Positions 1-8,185 of a stretch of 64,000 nt of DNA are shown piece by piece. Position 1 is the first letter of the stretch. Every line of letters starts with the position of its first letter. Source of the DNA: JAFKKS01 sp039808325 (lineage in GTDB: Bacteria > Pseudomonadota > Alphaproteobacteria > Rhizobiales > Xanthobacteraceae); assembly GCA_039808325.1 (NCBI GenBank), contig JBDHSU010000001.1:1-64000 (forward strand). Reading direction: 5' to 3'. Position numbers and translations under genes: made by a program. Below the pieces are notes generated by a model. The model was not told the origin of the DNA and did not search any database. It worked only from the letters and a program-made list of their open reading frames with translations.

Positions 1-2415
1 ACTAAGCACAAATGGGATTGGAACGAAGCGGAAACTCGATTCCAAATTATCGACAGACTCATAACTGATTGCCTTGGCTGGCCCCGCGATTCTCTGCGCC
101 TCGAACAATCTCAGTCTGATCGAAAGTACTCTGATTATGAACTGGGCTTTCCCCGGCGCGTAATCTGGGAAGCCAAGCGAGAAAATCGTACATTTGATCT
201 TCCTGCAAATCCAGGCTCCGCGCCATTAAGCGACCTACGCTCAATTATTGCGTTGGGCGGAGAAGCTGCCGACGCGATAAAGCAGGTGCAAGCGTACTGT
301 GTTTCGAGAGGCGTCGATGTCGCCGTAACAAGTAATGGCCATCAACTCATCGCATTCTTAGCGGTTAGAAGCGACGGTCACCCGCCGCTGGATGGGAAAT
401 GCCTTGTCATAGATGGGTATGAACAACTTCAAAGGTCATTTCCTTTAGTATGGCAAATGCTCTCACCTGGAGGCGTAGCGGAGCATCGCTTACACCGCTT
501 TTTGAATGTGGGCGAGGACCATGCCCTCCCATCTAAGCTTTCCTCTTTCCTTTTAAATTACCCGCAGTATCGCTATCCGAGCGATCTTCAATCAACTTTG
601 CGGACTGTTGGTGAATTGCTCTTGATAGACGTCGTCGATCAAGAAGATGTGGAGGCGAAATTTTACCGAGAATGCTATTGCGAGAGCGGTGCATTGTCGC
701 AACATGCGTTAGTCAGCAAGCAAATGCTTGCTGCTAGATATGCAGCTCTGTTTTCGCCGGATGCGCCATCACCTAATGTAAGCCCGGTTCTTGCCGGCAA
801 AGGGAAGGCAACACTTACACCTGAAGTAATGGCTGAGGCTATTTCACGACGACCAATCGTGCTCATTGGCGATGTAGGCGTCGGGAAAACATCGTTTCTT
901 AAACATTTAATGTACGTAAGCGCCTTCGAGGAATTTAAAAATTCTCTATATATCTATATAGATTTAGGCTCTGAAGGCGCACTTTCTTCGGAATTGCAAG
1001 ATTTTGTTTTGCTGACTATTGAAAATCAACTACTTCACAGACACGGCGTTGACATAAGAGAGCGCAGCTTCGTTCAGGCGGCTTACAATCTTGATATAAA
1101 GCGGTTTGAGCGCGGCATTTATCAGGATTTAAAACAAACCGATCCCGCCCTTTATCAACAGAAATTTCTAGAATTTCTGGAAGAAAAAACCAAACGCCGC
1201 GATCAACATCTTAAGCATTCTTTGCACCACATCGCACACGGAAGGAACAAACAACTCATAATCGTCATAGACAACGCCGACCAGCGCGACTACGATATTC
1301 AACAGTCCGCTTTCATTATCGCTCAGAATCTTGCAAAAGATTGGGACGCTGCAGTGTTTATCGCTGTGCGCCCTCAAACGTTTTTTAGCTCCAAACAATC
1401 TGGAGCGCTCACAGCATATCCGCACCGAGTATTTACTATAGCCCCTCCGCGCATTGATCAAGTTATCGAGCGACGCCTTACGTTTGCACTTAATATGGCA
1501 GAAGGTCGCATTCGAGTTGAGCGTCTGAAGGATATTGGACTGCGATTAGGCAACTTGGCGTTGTTTCTACGGGCTCTTTTATTTTCTTTAAAAAAGAACG
1601 GCGAACTGGTTGAATTTATTTCGAATATAACTGGCGGAAATATCCGAGCTATCGTGGAGTTCGTAACGAAGTTTATTGGCAGCGCCAATGTGGACGCGGA
1701 GAAGATAATTAAGATTGAGGAGGAATCGGGTCGATACGTCGTTCCAGTTCATGAGTTTTGGAAAGCCGCACTTTTAGGCGACTATTCGTACTATCATCCT
1801 CCTTCTTCCCTAGCCCTCAACTTGTTCGATATTAGAACCCCCTCTGTCATTGAGCATTTTTTACGGCCTATGATTCTCAGTTACCTCGGTCATGAGGGTC
1901 AGCATAAGTCGAAAGAAGGTTTTGTCGCCAGTGAGGCTATTATTGGAGAAATGCAACAATGGGGATTCTCACCGTCATCCACCGAGGCCGCGCTTCGTCA
2001 GCTCAACAACAAAAAGTTGATTGAAACTTCACAGCGCGTAACCTTCGACGAAGATGACGCAGGATTCTATGGAGACATGCCATCGAACTTTAGAATTAGC
2101 ACGATCGGCGCCTATCATCTGAAGCGTTGGATAACAGAATTTTCCTATATTGATGCAACTTCCTATGACACTCCAATTCTAGATGCCGGAACCCGTGACC
2201 GGTTAAGGGAAAAGATCAATTCGTTTGCAATTGACGACCGCTTAGAGAGAGCAGCAGAGTTTCGGAATTATCTAACTAGGTCGTGGAACGGATCAAAGCT
2301 TCGGCCTATTTATTTTGATTGGCATAGCTCACTCGCTGCTGGAACAGAGAGTTTTATGCGAGTGGAGAGGGCGATCCACAGAAACAAGGCTTCGTCCCAG
2401 AAGGCACGCAGATGA
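1..2415 (+). CDS. PD-(D/E)xK nuclease - P-loop NTPase fusion, putative defence protein (5' end outside window)
   Basis: The frame is open from base 1, so the true start lies to the left; 804 residues are visible. Visible residues 9-113 look like the N-terminal nuclease domain of type I restriction HsdR: an E-x-E-T-R helix (9-13), catalytic Asp in DYEL (D45), EAK (E57-K59), QVQAY (Q95-Y99) and the TSNG strand (110-113). Residues 290-297 are a Walker A loop (GDVGVGKT) and 421-427 a Walker B strand (IVIDNAD). A later region around 620-670 resembles a winged helix (SSTEAALRQLNNKKLIE). Reading the frame from the first start-like codon (TTG at 253) would cut away the nuclease D and ExK residues. 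Codon use is far more AT-rich than in every later gene, which suggests horizontal acquisition. The architecture resembles nuclease-STAND/AAA antiphage effectors, but the family was not identified; defence is inference. No partner gene is visible downstream; upstream is unknown. Confidence 0.8.
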   Translation, partial: TKHKWDWNEAETRFQIIDRLITDCLGWPRDSLRLEQSQSDRKYSDYELGFPRRVIWEAKRENRTFDLPANPGSAPLSDLRSIIALGGEAADAIKQVQAYCVSRGVDVAVTSNGHQLIAFLAVRSDGHPPLDGKCLVIDGYEQLQRSFPLVWQMLSPGGVAEHRLHRFLNVGEDHALPSKLSSFLLNYPQYRYPSDLQSTLRTVGELLLIDVVDQEDVEAKFYRECYCESGALSQHALVSKQMLAARYAALFSPDAPSPNVSPVLAGKGKATLTPEVMAEAISRRPIVLIGDVGVGKTSFLKHLMYVSAFEEFKNSLYIYIDLGSEGALSSELQDFVLLTIENQLLHRHGVDIRERSFVQAAYNLDIKRFERGIYQDLKQTDPALYQQKFLEFLEEKTKRRDQHLKHSLHHIAHGRNKQLIIVIDNADQRDYDIQQSAFIIAQNLAKDWDAAVFIAVRPQTFFSSKQSGALTAYPHRVFTIAPPRIDQVIERRLTFALNMAEGRIRVERLKDIGLRLGNLALFLRALLFSLKKNGELVEFISNITGGNIRAIVEFVTKFIGSANVDAEKIIKIEEESGRYVVPVHEFWKAALLGDYSYYHPPSSLALNLFDIRTPSVIEHFLRPMILSYLGHEGQHKSKEGFVASEAIIGEMQQWGFSPSSTEAALRQLNNKKLIETSQRVTFDEDDAGFYGDMPSNFRISTIGAYHLKRWITEFSYIDATSYDTPILDAGTRDRLREKINSFAIDDRLERAAEFRNYLTRSWNGSKLRPIYFDWHSSLAAGTESFMRVERAIHRNKASSQKARR

Positions 2416-2508
2416 GCGGATGGCTCTATTTCACCTGCCATTGGCGCACTTGAACATTCCATCGCGACATTCTTGACAATATTCCCATCAGCATATATTC
2501 CTAACGCA

Positions 2509-2868
2509 CCTGCTCGCTGAGAGGCGTCTTCCGGAGGCGTTCGCGAGACGGAGCAGGCGCGGCGCCCGCGGGTCTGGCTTCACGCAAGCCGTCACTCGGG
2601 GGGCCTCGGGGCTCCGTCCCCCGCCACTAGGAGCGGGTGCCAGGAGCTGGCTGAAGGGCTTCGTCCTTGCGGGGTTCGCCCCCGGGCGGAGTGTCCGAAG
2701 CGCGGTCCCGAGGCATCTCCAAACGCCGCGGCGGGACGGGCGTTACGCGTCCCCCCCGCCACTGTGGAGCGTCGCAAGGCGCGCGCGCCCGACGAGAGCG
2801 CGCGCCGCGGGCGGCGGCTTCGGCCGCCCTCTCCGCGGCTCATCAAGGTGGCGCCTTGCGGCGCTCCA
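2509..2868. repeat. Palindrome-rich GC-rich intergenic region
   Basis: No convincing gene lies between 2416 and 2973; open frames here are compositional. The clearest structure is an 18-nt inverted repeat, 2765-2782 against 2851-2868, matching at 17 of 18 positions. It encloses a further GC-rich hairpin around 2809-2830 (GGCGGC/GCCGCC). A weaker 7-nt pair (2509-2515 and 2551-2557) lies at the left. Several short hairpins with TTCG- or CTCCG-like loops lie between. Such nested palindromes are common in intergenic DNA of Hyphomicrobiales. They may act as transcription stops between the AT-rich left gene and the next unit. Confidence 0.6.
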
Positions 2869-2973
2869 CGCCCCCTCGTTTTCCGCGCGGGGTTCCGCCT
2901 CCCCTCGCCGCTTCGCGCGCGAGGCCGCCGGCGCCTGCCCCGCTCTGCCGTTCCCACCATCCGGAGTACCGCC

Positions 2974-3633
2974 ATGAGCGCATTGCCCGACCACAACGCG
3001 CCGTCCAACCAAAATTCGCCGCAGACCGACGCCGCCGAGCCCGCGTCCATCGCGCCCGACGTGCTCGCGCATAACGGTCCCCACCCCGACGCACTTCGTG
3101 CGTCGCCCCTCCCCACAGGGGGGAAGGTAAACCCGGCCGCGCCGGCAGACAGCGCGCAAGAATGGGAGCCGCGCGTCTTCGCCGCCCCGTCCTCGCCGGC
3201 GGAAGACGCGGCCGCGCGCGAGGCGGAGCGCCGGCTCCGTTGCGAGCCCTGGCTCACCGAAATCCTCGACCGGATGGCGACGGCACAGCCGCTCTCGGAC
3301 GAGGAGCGGCGGACGCTGCGCCTCCATAGCGACATCCTGGCGCTGTGGGCGCTGTGCGAGAAGGCGGCCTGCCGCCGCGCGCGCACCTGCCGCGGCCGCG
3401 AGCCGCTCTGCTTCGGCGCGGTCGGCGATCTCGTCCCGGTCTGCGCGTTGCCGTTCCTCGCCGGCTTCGTCGCCGGGCAACTGGAACGCCTGCCGTTCGA
3501 CGCCATGCTGGCGCGATTGCCGGAAGGCGCGGCGCAGCACTGGGCCGCCTGGCACGCCGCCGTCGCGCGAATCGTCGCGCCGCCACGCGCGCGCCACGGC
3601 GATGCAGGAACGGCGGCGCGCGGCTCTCCTTAG
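2974..3633 (+). CDS. Uncharacterised protein with Cys-rich motif
   Basis: A 219-residue protein not assigned to a family. The ATG at 2974 is preferred over upstream in-frame starts because the frame upstream encodes only Arg/Pro-rich compositional sequence. The first 60 residues are low-complexity and include a stretch encoded by a palindromic repeat (3087-3105). The conserved-looking core starts near residue 75 (CEPWLTEILDRM) and contains an acidic helix, then C-R-R-A-R-T-C and a further Cys (EKAACRRARTCRGREPLCF), which could bind metal. No signal peptide or membrane segment is evident. It stands alone, 81 nt before the beta-lactamase-family gene. It reads as a real but lineage-restricted gene; function unknown. 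Confidence 0.55.
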   Translation: MSALPDHNAPSNQNSPQTDAAEPASIAPDVLAHNGPHPDALRASPLPTGGKVNPAAPADSAQEWEPRVFAAPSSPAEDAAAREAERRLRCEPWLTEILDRMATAQPLSDEERRTLRLHSDILALWALCEKAACRRARTCRGREPLCFGAVGDLVPVCALPFLAGFVAGQLERLPFDAMLARLPEGAAQHWAAWHAAVARIVAPPRARHGDAGTAARGSP

Positions 3634-3714
3634 TCTTGTCCAGATCGCGGCCAAGTCTCCCCGCCCCGGCGGCGCGCGGCCGGCAGCCGGCGGCCTATGA
3701 AAGGATGGGGCGCG

Positions 3715-4854
3715 ATGCGGGCGACGAGCATGGCGACGCTGGCGGTGGCGCTGGCGCTGGCGACCGGCCTGGCCTCCCCGTCCGCGTCCGGCGCGGACCC
3801 GCGCGACGCCGTCGCGCCGATCGTCACGCGCGAGATTCACGCGCTTCTCCCGGAGAACGCCGCCGGCGGCGTCGCGGTGGCGGTGCGCCACGGCGGCGAG
3901 ACGCTGTTCTTCAATTTCGGCTTCGCCGACAGCGCCGCCAAGCGGCCGCTCCGCGAGGACTCGCTGTTCAATCTCGGCTCGCTGCGCAAGGTGTTCGAGG
4001 CGACCGTGCTGGCGGAGGCCGCGCAGCAGGGCGCGCTCTCGCTCGACGATCCGGTCACGACGTACCTTCCGGAGCTGCGCGGCGGCGGCGACATCACCAA
4101 GGTCACGCTCGGGGAACTCGCCACGCACACCTCCGGCTTGCTGCTGCCGCAGGACCATCCGCCGTGGCCGACCGAGCGCTACACGCGCGAGGGCTTCATC
4201 GCGCGGCTGAAGGCGTGGACCGCCGCGCCCGGCCACGCCCCCGGCACGCGGCACACCTATACGCATGCCGGCTATATCCTGCTGCAGCTCGCGCTCGAGC
4301 GCGCGCTCGGCAAGCCGATCGGCACGCTGTTCGCGGAGCGCATCACCGGCCCGCTCGGGATGACCTCGACCTTGGTGCCGGCGCGCGGCGCCGACGGCGC
4401 GCATGGCGGCCTGACCGCCGCGCTGCTTGCGCGCGCGGTGCAGGGCTACGACGAGAACGGCGCGCCGGTCGGCACGCCCGGCAATCAGCAGGGCTATTAC
4501 GATTTTCCCGGCACCGGGCAGATGTTCTCCTCGGCGCGCGACCTCGCCGCGTTCATGGAGGCGTGCCTGGGCGAGCGGCCGGCACCGGCGGCGCTCGCGG
4601 CGGCGCTCGCCGCCACGCAGCAAGGGCGCTTCCCGATCACGCCGCAGGTCGCGCAGGCCCTCGCCTGGGAGGTGCATGCCGACGCGCAGCCGCCGATCGT
4701 CGGCAAGAACGGCGGGCTCAACAACACCTCGACCTATCTCGGCCTGATGCCGGCGCGAAAGTCGGGCGTCGTCATTCTCGTCAACCGCGGCGACCAGGAC
4801 GTCGCCTCCGTCGGGCGGCGCATCCTGCGCGCGCTCGATCCCGCAGCCCCGTGA
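3715..4854 (+). CDS. Class C beta-lactamase-family serine hydrolase, exported
   Basis: The start at 3715 is chosen because AAAGGA sits 9 nt upstream and the product then opens with a clean signal peptide (MRATSMATLAVALALATG, likely cut after ASG); an in-frame ATG at 3697 is possible. The mature part shows the nucleophile motif SLRK (S89-K92) in an FNLGSLRK context, then YTHAGY (Y182) at the place of the YxN motif, and KNGG (K331) at the place of KTG. These belong to the AmpC/penicillin-binding hydrolase fold (PF00144). Substitution of Asn by His in the second motif and of Thr by Asn in the third makes classical cephalosporinase activity uncertain; a D-Ala-D-Ala peptidase or esterase role is as likely. 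No ampR-like regulator is adjacent. Confidence 0.8.
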   Translation: MRATSMATLAVALALATGLASPSASGADPRDAVAPIVTREIHALLPENAAGGVAVAVRHGGETLFFNFGFADSAAKRPLREDSLFNLGSLRKVFEATVLAEAAQQGALSLDDPVTTYLPELRGGGDITKVTLGELATHTSGLLLPQDHPPWPTERYTREGFIARLKAWTAAPGHAPGTRHTYTHAGYILLQLALERALGKPIGTLFAERITGPLGMTSTLVPARGADGAHGGLTAALLARAVQGYDENGAPVGTPGNQQGYYDFPGTGQMFSSARDLAAFMEACLGERPAPAALAAALAATQQGRFPITPQVAQALAWEVHADAQPPIVGKNGGLNNTSTYLGLMPARKSGVVILVNRGDQDVASVGRRILRALDPAAP

Positions 4855-4930
4855 TCGCGGCCGGGCTTGTGCGCCGGGGCGACGGGCTTATGTCAGGGCA
4901 AAGCCGCCGCGCACGCAGTTTGAGGTTTCC

Positions 4931-5329
4931 ATGGCCGATATCATTCACGACGACACCGAACAAAGCCGTTTCGAACTCGATCTCGGAGGCCGCGACACCG
5001 CTTTCGTCACCTATCGGCTCACGGGGGAGACGATCACGCTGACCCATACGGAGGTGCCGACGAGCCTGCGCGAACAAGGCATCGGGGCACGGCTCGTCGT
5101 CGCGGTGATGCATGCGCTGCGCCCCCGCGGCCTGCGGGTCGTGCCGGCCTGCGGCTTCGCGGCGAAGGTCATCGCGGCGCATCCGGAATTCGCCGATCTC
5201 GTCAACCCGCCGGAAGGGAGGGCGCGGCAACGCGCGGCGGCGCGGGCACGGCTCGACGCGCGGCTCGATGAAGCCTTGGAGGAGACCTTTCCGGCGAGCG
5301 ACCCGATCGCCATCGACAGCGAGCCCTGA
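4931..5329 (+). CDS. GNAT-like acetyltransferase of the short CG type (copy 1)
   Basis: A 132-residue protein. Residues 14-90 match the short N-acetyltransferase-like family (PF14542, YjdJ type): FELDLGG, the THTEVP strand and the acetyl-CoA loop EQGIGARLV, then HPEFADLV. A 45-residue Arg/Ala-rich helical tail follows and ends DSEP. This tail is absent from the next gene, which carries the same core. Substrate unknown. A TGAGG element lies just upstream of the ATG. Confidence 0.8.
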   Translation: MADIIHDDTEQSRFELDLGGRDTAFVTYRLTGETITLTHTEVPTSLREQGIGARLVVAVMHALRPRGLRVVPACGFAAKVIAAHPEFADLVNPPEGRARQRAAARARLDARLDEALEETFPASDPIAIDSEP

Positions 5330-5371
5330 TCGCACGGGCAGGACGCGGACCGTTCGCGCAAGGAGAACCTC

Positions 5372-5647
5372 TTGGCCGCTCAAGTGACCGACAACCCCGC
5401 CCGGCACCGCTTCGAGTTGACGCTCGACGGGCATACGGCATTCACCGTCTATGTGCTCGCCGGCGACGTCATCACTTTCGTCCATACCGAGGTGCCGAAG
5501 GAACTCGCCGGGCGCGGCGTCGGCTCGATATTGGCGCGCGGCGCGCTGGACAACGTGCGCACCCGCCACCTCAAGGTCATCGCGGAGTGCCCGTTCATCG
5601 CCGCCTTCATCGCGAAGCACGCGGAATTCGCCGACCTGCTCGCGTGA
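5372..5647 (+). CDS. GNAT-like acetyltransferase of the short CG type (copy 2)
   Basis: A 91-residue paralogue of the preceding gene, 42 nt downstream and probably cotranscribed. It shares the FELTLDG, VHTEVP, GRGVGS and HAEFADLL motifs in the same order. Translation starts at TTG: a strong AAGGAG lies 7 nt upstream and no ATG or GTG fits the alignment as well. The acetyl-CoA-binding loop (AGRGVGSIL) is intact. A tandem duplication is the simplest explanation. Substrate unknown. Confidence 0.8.
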   Translation: MAAQVTDNPARHRFELTLDGHTAFTVYVLAGDVITFVHTEVPKELAGRGVGSILARGALDNVRTRHLKVIAECPFIAAFIAKHAEFADLLA

Positions 5648-5670
5648 ACACGCCCTTGCGTAAGACGCCG

Positions 5671-6288
5671 TCAGGCCGCCGCGAACGTCTCGTCCTTTTC
5701 CGCGGCGCGCTTCGCCGCCGGGCGCGCATTCAGGCGCGCAACATAGGCGGTGAATTCCGGCCGCTCGGGGATGAGCTTGAACAGCATCCCCCAGCGCAGC
5801 CCGGAGCCGATCACGACATCGGCGGCGGTGAATTGCCCGCCCATGATGTACGGCCCCTTCGCCACCGCCCCCGCGACCACATCCATCACCGTGTCGAAAT
5901 CGCCGTGGCCGCGTGCGCTCAAGGGCGCCTCCTCCTTGCGCGGGAAGGCGCGGTCCATGATCGAGGGCTCGATGCAGCTCGGGCCGAAGAACAGCCATTT
6001 GAGATAGACGCCGCGTTGCGGCGTGCCGACCGGGATGTTCAGCTTCGCTTGCGGGAACGCGTCGGCAAGGTAAGTGCAGATCGCCGCGCTTTCGGTGATC
6101 GCGGTGTCACCGTGCGTGAGCGTCGGCACCTTGCCCATGGGGTTGACGGCAAGGAAATCGGGCTTGCGGTTGTCGCCGGCCTTCAGGCTCAGAAGCTTGA
6201 CGTCGTAAGGTTGTCCGAGCTCTTCCAGCATCCACAGCACGACCGAGGAACGCGACGGCGTGGCGTGATAAAGGGTGAGTTGCGGCAT
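5671..6288 (-). CDS. Glutathione S-transferase family protein
   Basis: A 205-residue protein of normal GST length. The N-terminal thioredoxin-like domain has HATPSRSSVVLWMLEELG, the NPMGKVPTL cis-Pro segment and the TESAAICTYLAD segment, which binds the glutathione gamma-glutamyl group. The C-terminal helical domain carries FTAADVVIGSGLRW. The probable catalytic Ser lies in TPSRSS. It is convergent with the GNAT pair. It likely conjugates glutathione to small electrophiles; the substrate is not deducible. Confidence 0.88.
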   Translation of the reverse strand: MPQLTLYHATPSRSSVVLWMLEELGQPYDVKLLSLKAGDNRKPDFLAVNPMGKVPTLTHGDTAITESAAICTYLADAFPQAKLNIPVGTPQRGVYLKWLFFGPSCIEPSIMDRAFPRKEEAPLSARGHGDFDTVMDVVAGAVAKGPYIMGGQFTAADVVIGSGLRWGMLFKLIPERPEFTAYVARLNARPAAKRAAEKDETFAAA

Positions 6289-6429
6289 CGCGGTCCTCGA
6301 TCAAATATCCGAATGGGCGTCGCGGCAGATTGTCCGCGCATGATGGCAGGCTTATGAAGCGGCTCGGCACGGGCCGGCAAGCGAGCCGCGCCGTTTCCGG
6401 GGCATGGATCAAGAGCACGACGGACGGGC

Positions 6430-7167
6430 ATGGCGATCTTGCGCGGATGGAAGGGCGCGGCGGCAATCGGCGTTCTCGCTTTTGTGATCGCCGTGCCGGT
6501 CGGCGTGGCGTTCGTTCAGCCGACGCTTGCGGCGATCGTCTGCCCGCGTTGCTTCGGCTTCGCGCCGCTCGCGGACGGCCTTTATGTCGAAAGCACGATG
6601 ACCGACGAGGACCGCGCCAAGCTCATCGCCGCGCGCAGCGAGGGAGAAAAGAAGGTCGCCGACTTCTACGGCGGCTTGCGAACGGCGCCGACGATGCTGG
6701 CCTGCGCGACGCGCGCCTGCGCCGACCGTCTCGGCAGCGGCAGCTCGAAGGGCGCGGCCTATCTCTCGATCGGCCTACGCCTTTCGCCCGATGGGCTCGA
6801 TCCCGTCATCATTGCGCACGAGCGCGCGCACGTCGAATTGCACGGCCGCATCGGGCTCCTGAATTTCTGGACCGGCGCGATTCCGACCTGGTTCGACGAA
6901 GGCCTCGCGGTCGTCGTCTCCGACGATCCTCGGTACTTTCGCCCCGCCTCGGGGCCCGATCGGTGTCGAACCGCGGCCGACGGCCCGATGCCGGAACGGC
7001 CGACGGACTGGGTGAAGGCGGCGGGCGGCGACCACATGCTTTATGCGCGGGCGGCCTGCCGCGTCCTGCGCTGGACGCAACGCAGCGGCGGCCGCGAGGC
7101 GGTGCTCCGCCTTATCGACCGGATCAATCGGGGCGAGGCGTTCGGCCCCGTCTATCTGAGACCGTGA
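6430..7167 (+). CDS. Membrane-anchored HExxH metallopeptidase-like protein
   Basis: A 245-residue protein with one N-terminal transmembrane helix (about residues 9-32), followed by CPRC (38-41). Residues 130-134 are HERAH, a zinc HExxH motif, and 23 residues later WFDEGLA supplies the third ligand Glu (E157). Both are the hallmarks of gluzincin peptidases with the P-x-W-F-x-E-G-L-A segment. Four Cys (38, 41, 92, 97) could form disulfides if the domain faces the periplasm. No named family was recognised with certainty. It stands alone, divergent from the GST gene. Confidence 0.65.
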   Translation: MAILRGWKGAAAIGVLAFVIAVPVGVAFVQPTLAAIVCPRCFGFAPLADGLYVESTMTDEDRAKLIAARSEGEKKVADFYGGLRTAPTMLACATRACADRLGSGSSKGAAYLSIGLRLSPDGLDPVIIAHERAHVELHGRIGLLNFWTGAIPTWFDEGLAVVVSDDPRYFRPASGPDRCRTAADGPMPERPTDWVKAAGGDHMLYARAACRVLRWTQRSGGREAVLRLIDRINRGEAFGPVYLRP

Positions 7168-7329
7168 GCGTCGATGGAACTCCCGCGCGGCTGCCGCGTT
7201 GGATGGGGTTAAGGCGGCGGCTTGCGCGGGGGACGCGCTTCCGGCGCCGCCTGCGGGTCGCGAGTGGCCGGCGGATTTGATACGGCACGCGGCCGCGCCC
7301 TTGAACATCGATCGTCCGGGAGGACCTTC

Positions 7330-8118
7330 ATGGCGCATGTCGAAACCCTGCCTAACTTTGGTACGCCCGCCGCTCCTCGCATTCGCTCCATCTCGCCTGC
7401 CGACTTGAAGGACGCGCTCGACAAGGGCATGGACGATTTCCGCGCGATGCCGAGCCACGCGGTGTTCCTATGCCTCGTCTATCCGATCGTCGGACTGGTC
7501 CTGGGGCGTCTCGCCTTCGGCTATGACGTTCTCCCCCTGCTCTATCCGCTGGCCGCGGGCTTCGCCCTGGTGGGTCCGTTCGCCGCCGTCGGGCTTTACG
7601 AACTGAGCCGCCGCCGCGAGCAAGGCCTCGACGCCGCATGGACGCATGCCTTCGATGTCTTCCGCTCGCCCTCGTTCGGCGCGATCGCCGCGCTCGGCCT
7701 CCTCCTCGTCGCCTTTTTCCTGGTCTGGGTCACGATCGCGCAGGCAATCTACGTCGCGACGTTCGGTTACGCGCCAGCCGCGAGCATCCCGAACTTCATT
7801 CGCGATGTTTTCACCACGTCGGCCGGGTGGACGCTGATCCTCGTCGGCAACGGCGTCGGGTTCCTGTTCGCGCTTGTCGTCCTTCTGGTGAGCGCGGTGT
7901 CATTTCCAATGCTGGTCGACCGGCCGGTCAGCGCCGCCGAGGCCGTGACGACCTCGTTCCGCGCCGTCATGGCCAATCCAGGAACCATGGCCCTATGGGG
8001 TCTGATCGTCGCCGTCGCGCTCGCGCTCGGCTCGCTGCCCTTCTTCATCGGGCTCGCATTCGTCCTGCCGGTGCTCGGCCACGCGACGTGGCACCTCTAT
8101 CGCAAGCTTGTGATCTGA
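7330..8118 (+). CDS. DUF2189-family integral membrane protein
   Basis: A 262-residue protein. The ATG at 7330 is preferred over earlier in-frame starts because the family begins with the RIRSISPADLKDAL segment and a GGGAGG-like site precedes it. About six hydrophobic segments follow (near residues 50-65, 78-95, 120-150, 170-205, 225-245). The ALDKGMDDF and GLYELSRRREQG cytoplasmic segments are typical of DUF2189. The family's function is unknown; it is common in Alphaproteobacteria. Confidence 0.8.
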   Translation: MAHVETLPNFGTPAAPRIRSISPADLKDALDKGMDDFRAMPSHAVFLCLVYPIVGLVLGRLAFGYDVLPLLYPLAAGFALVGPFAAVGLYELSRRREQGLDAAWTHAFDVFRSPSFGAIAALGLLLVAFFLVWVTIAQAIYVATFGYAPAASIPNFIRDVFTTSAGWTLILVGNGVGFLFALVVLLVSAVSFPMLVDRPVSAAEAVTTSFRAVMANPGTMALWGLIVAVALALGSLPFFIGLAFVLPVLGHATWHLYRKLVI

Positions 8119-8185
8119 CGCCATCGTCGAACGCAGGACAGGGTCATGCCGTCCAATCGCCTGCATGACCCTCGCTCCTCCGCGC

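Noticed and set aside
2743..4677. Very long minus-strand open frame (over 640 codons) across the beta-lactamase-family gene
   Set aside because: The product is Arg/Ala/Gly-rich with no recognisable motif, and lies antisense to genes with clear motifs. It is a product of high GC content.
3345..5042. Long plus-strand open frame in another frame over the same genes
   Set aside because: Arg-rich translation without domains, overlapping three supported genes; compositional shadow.
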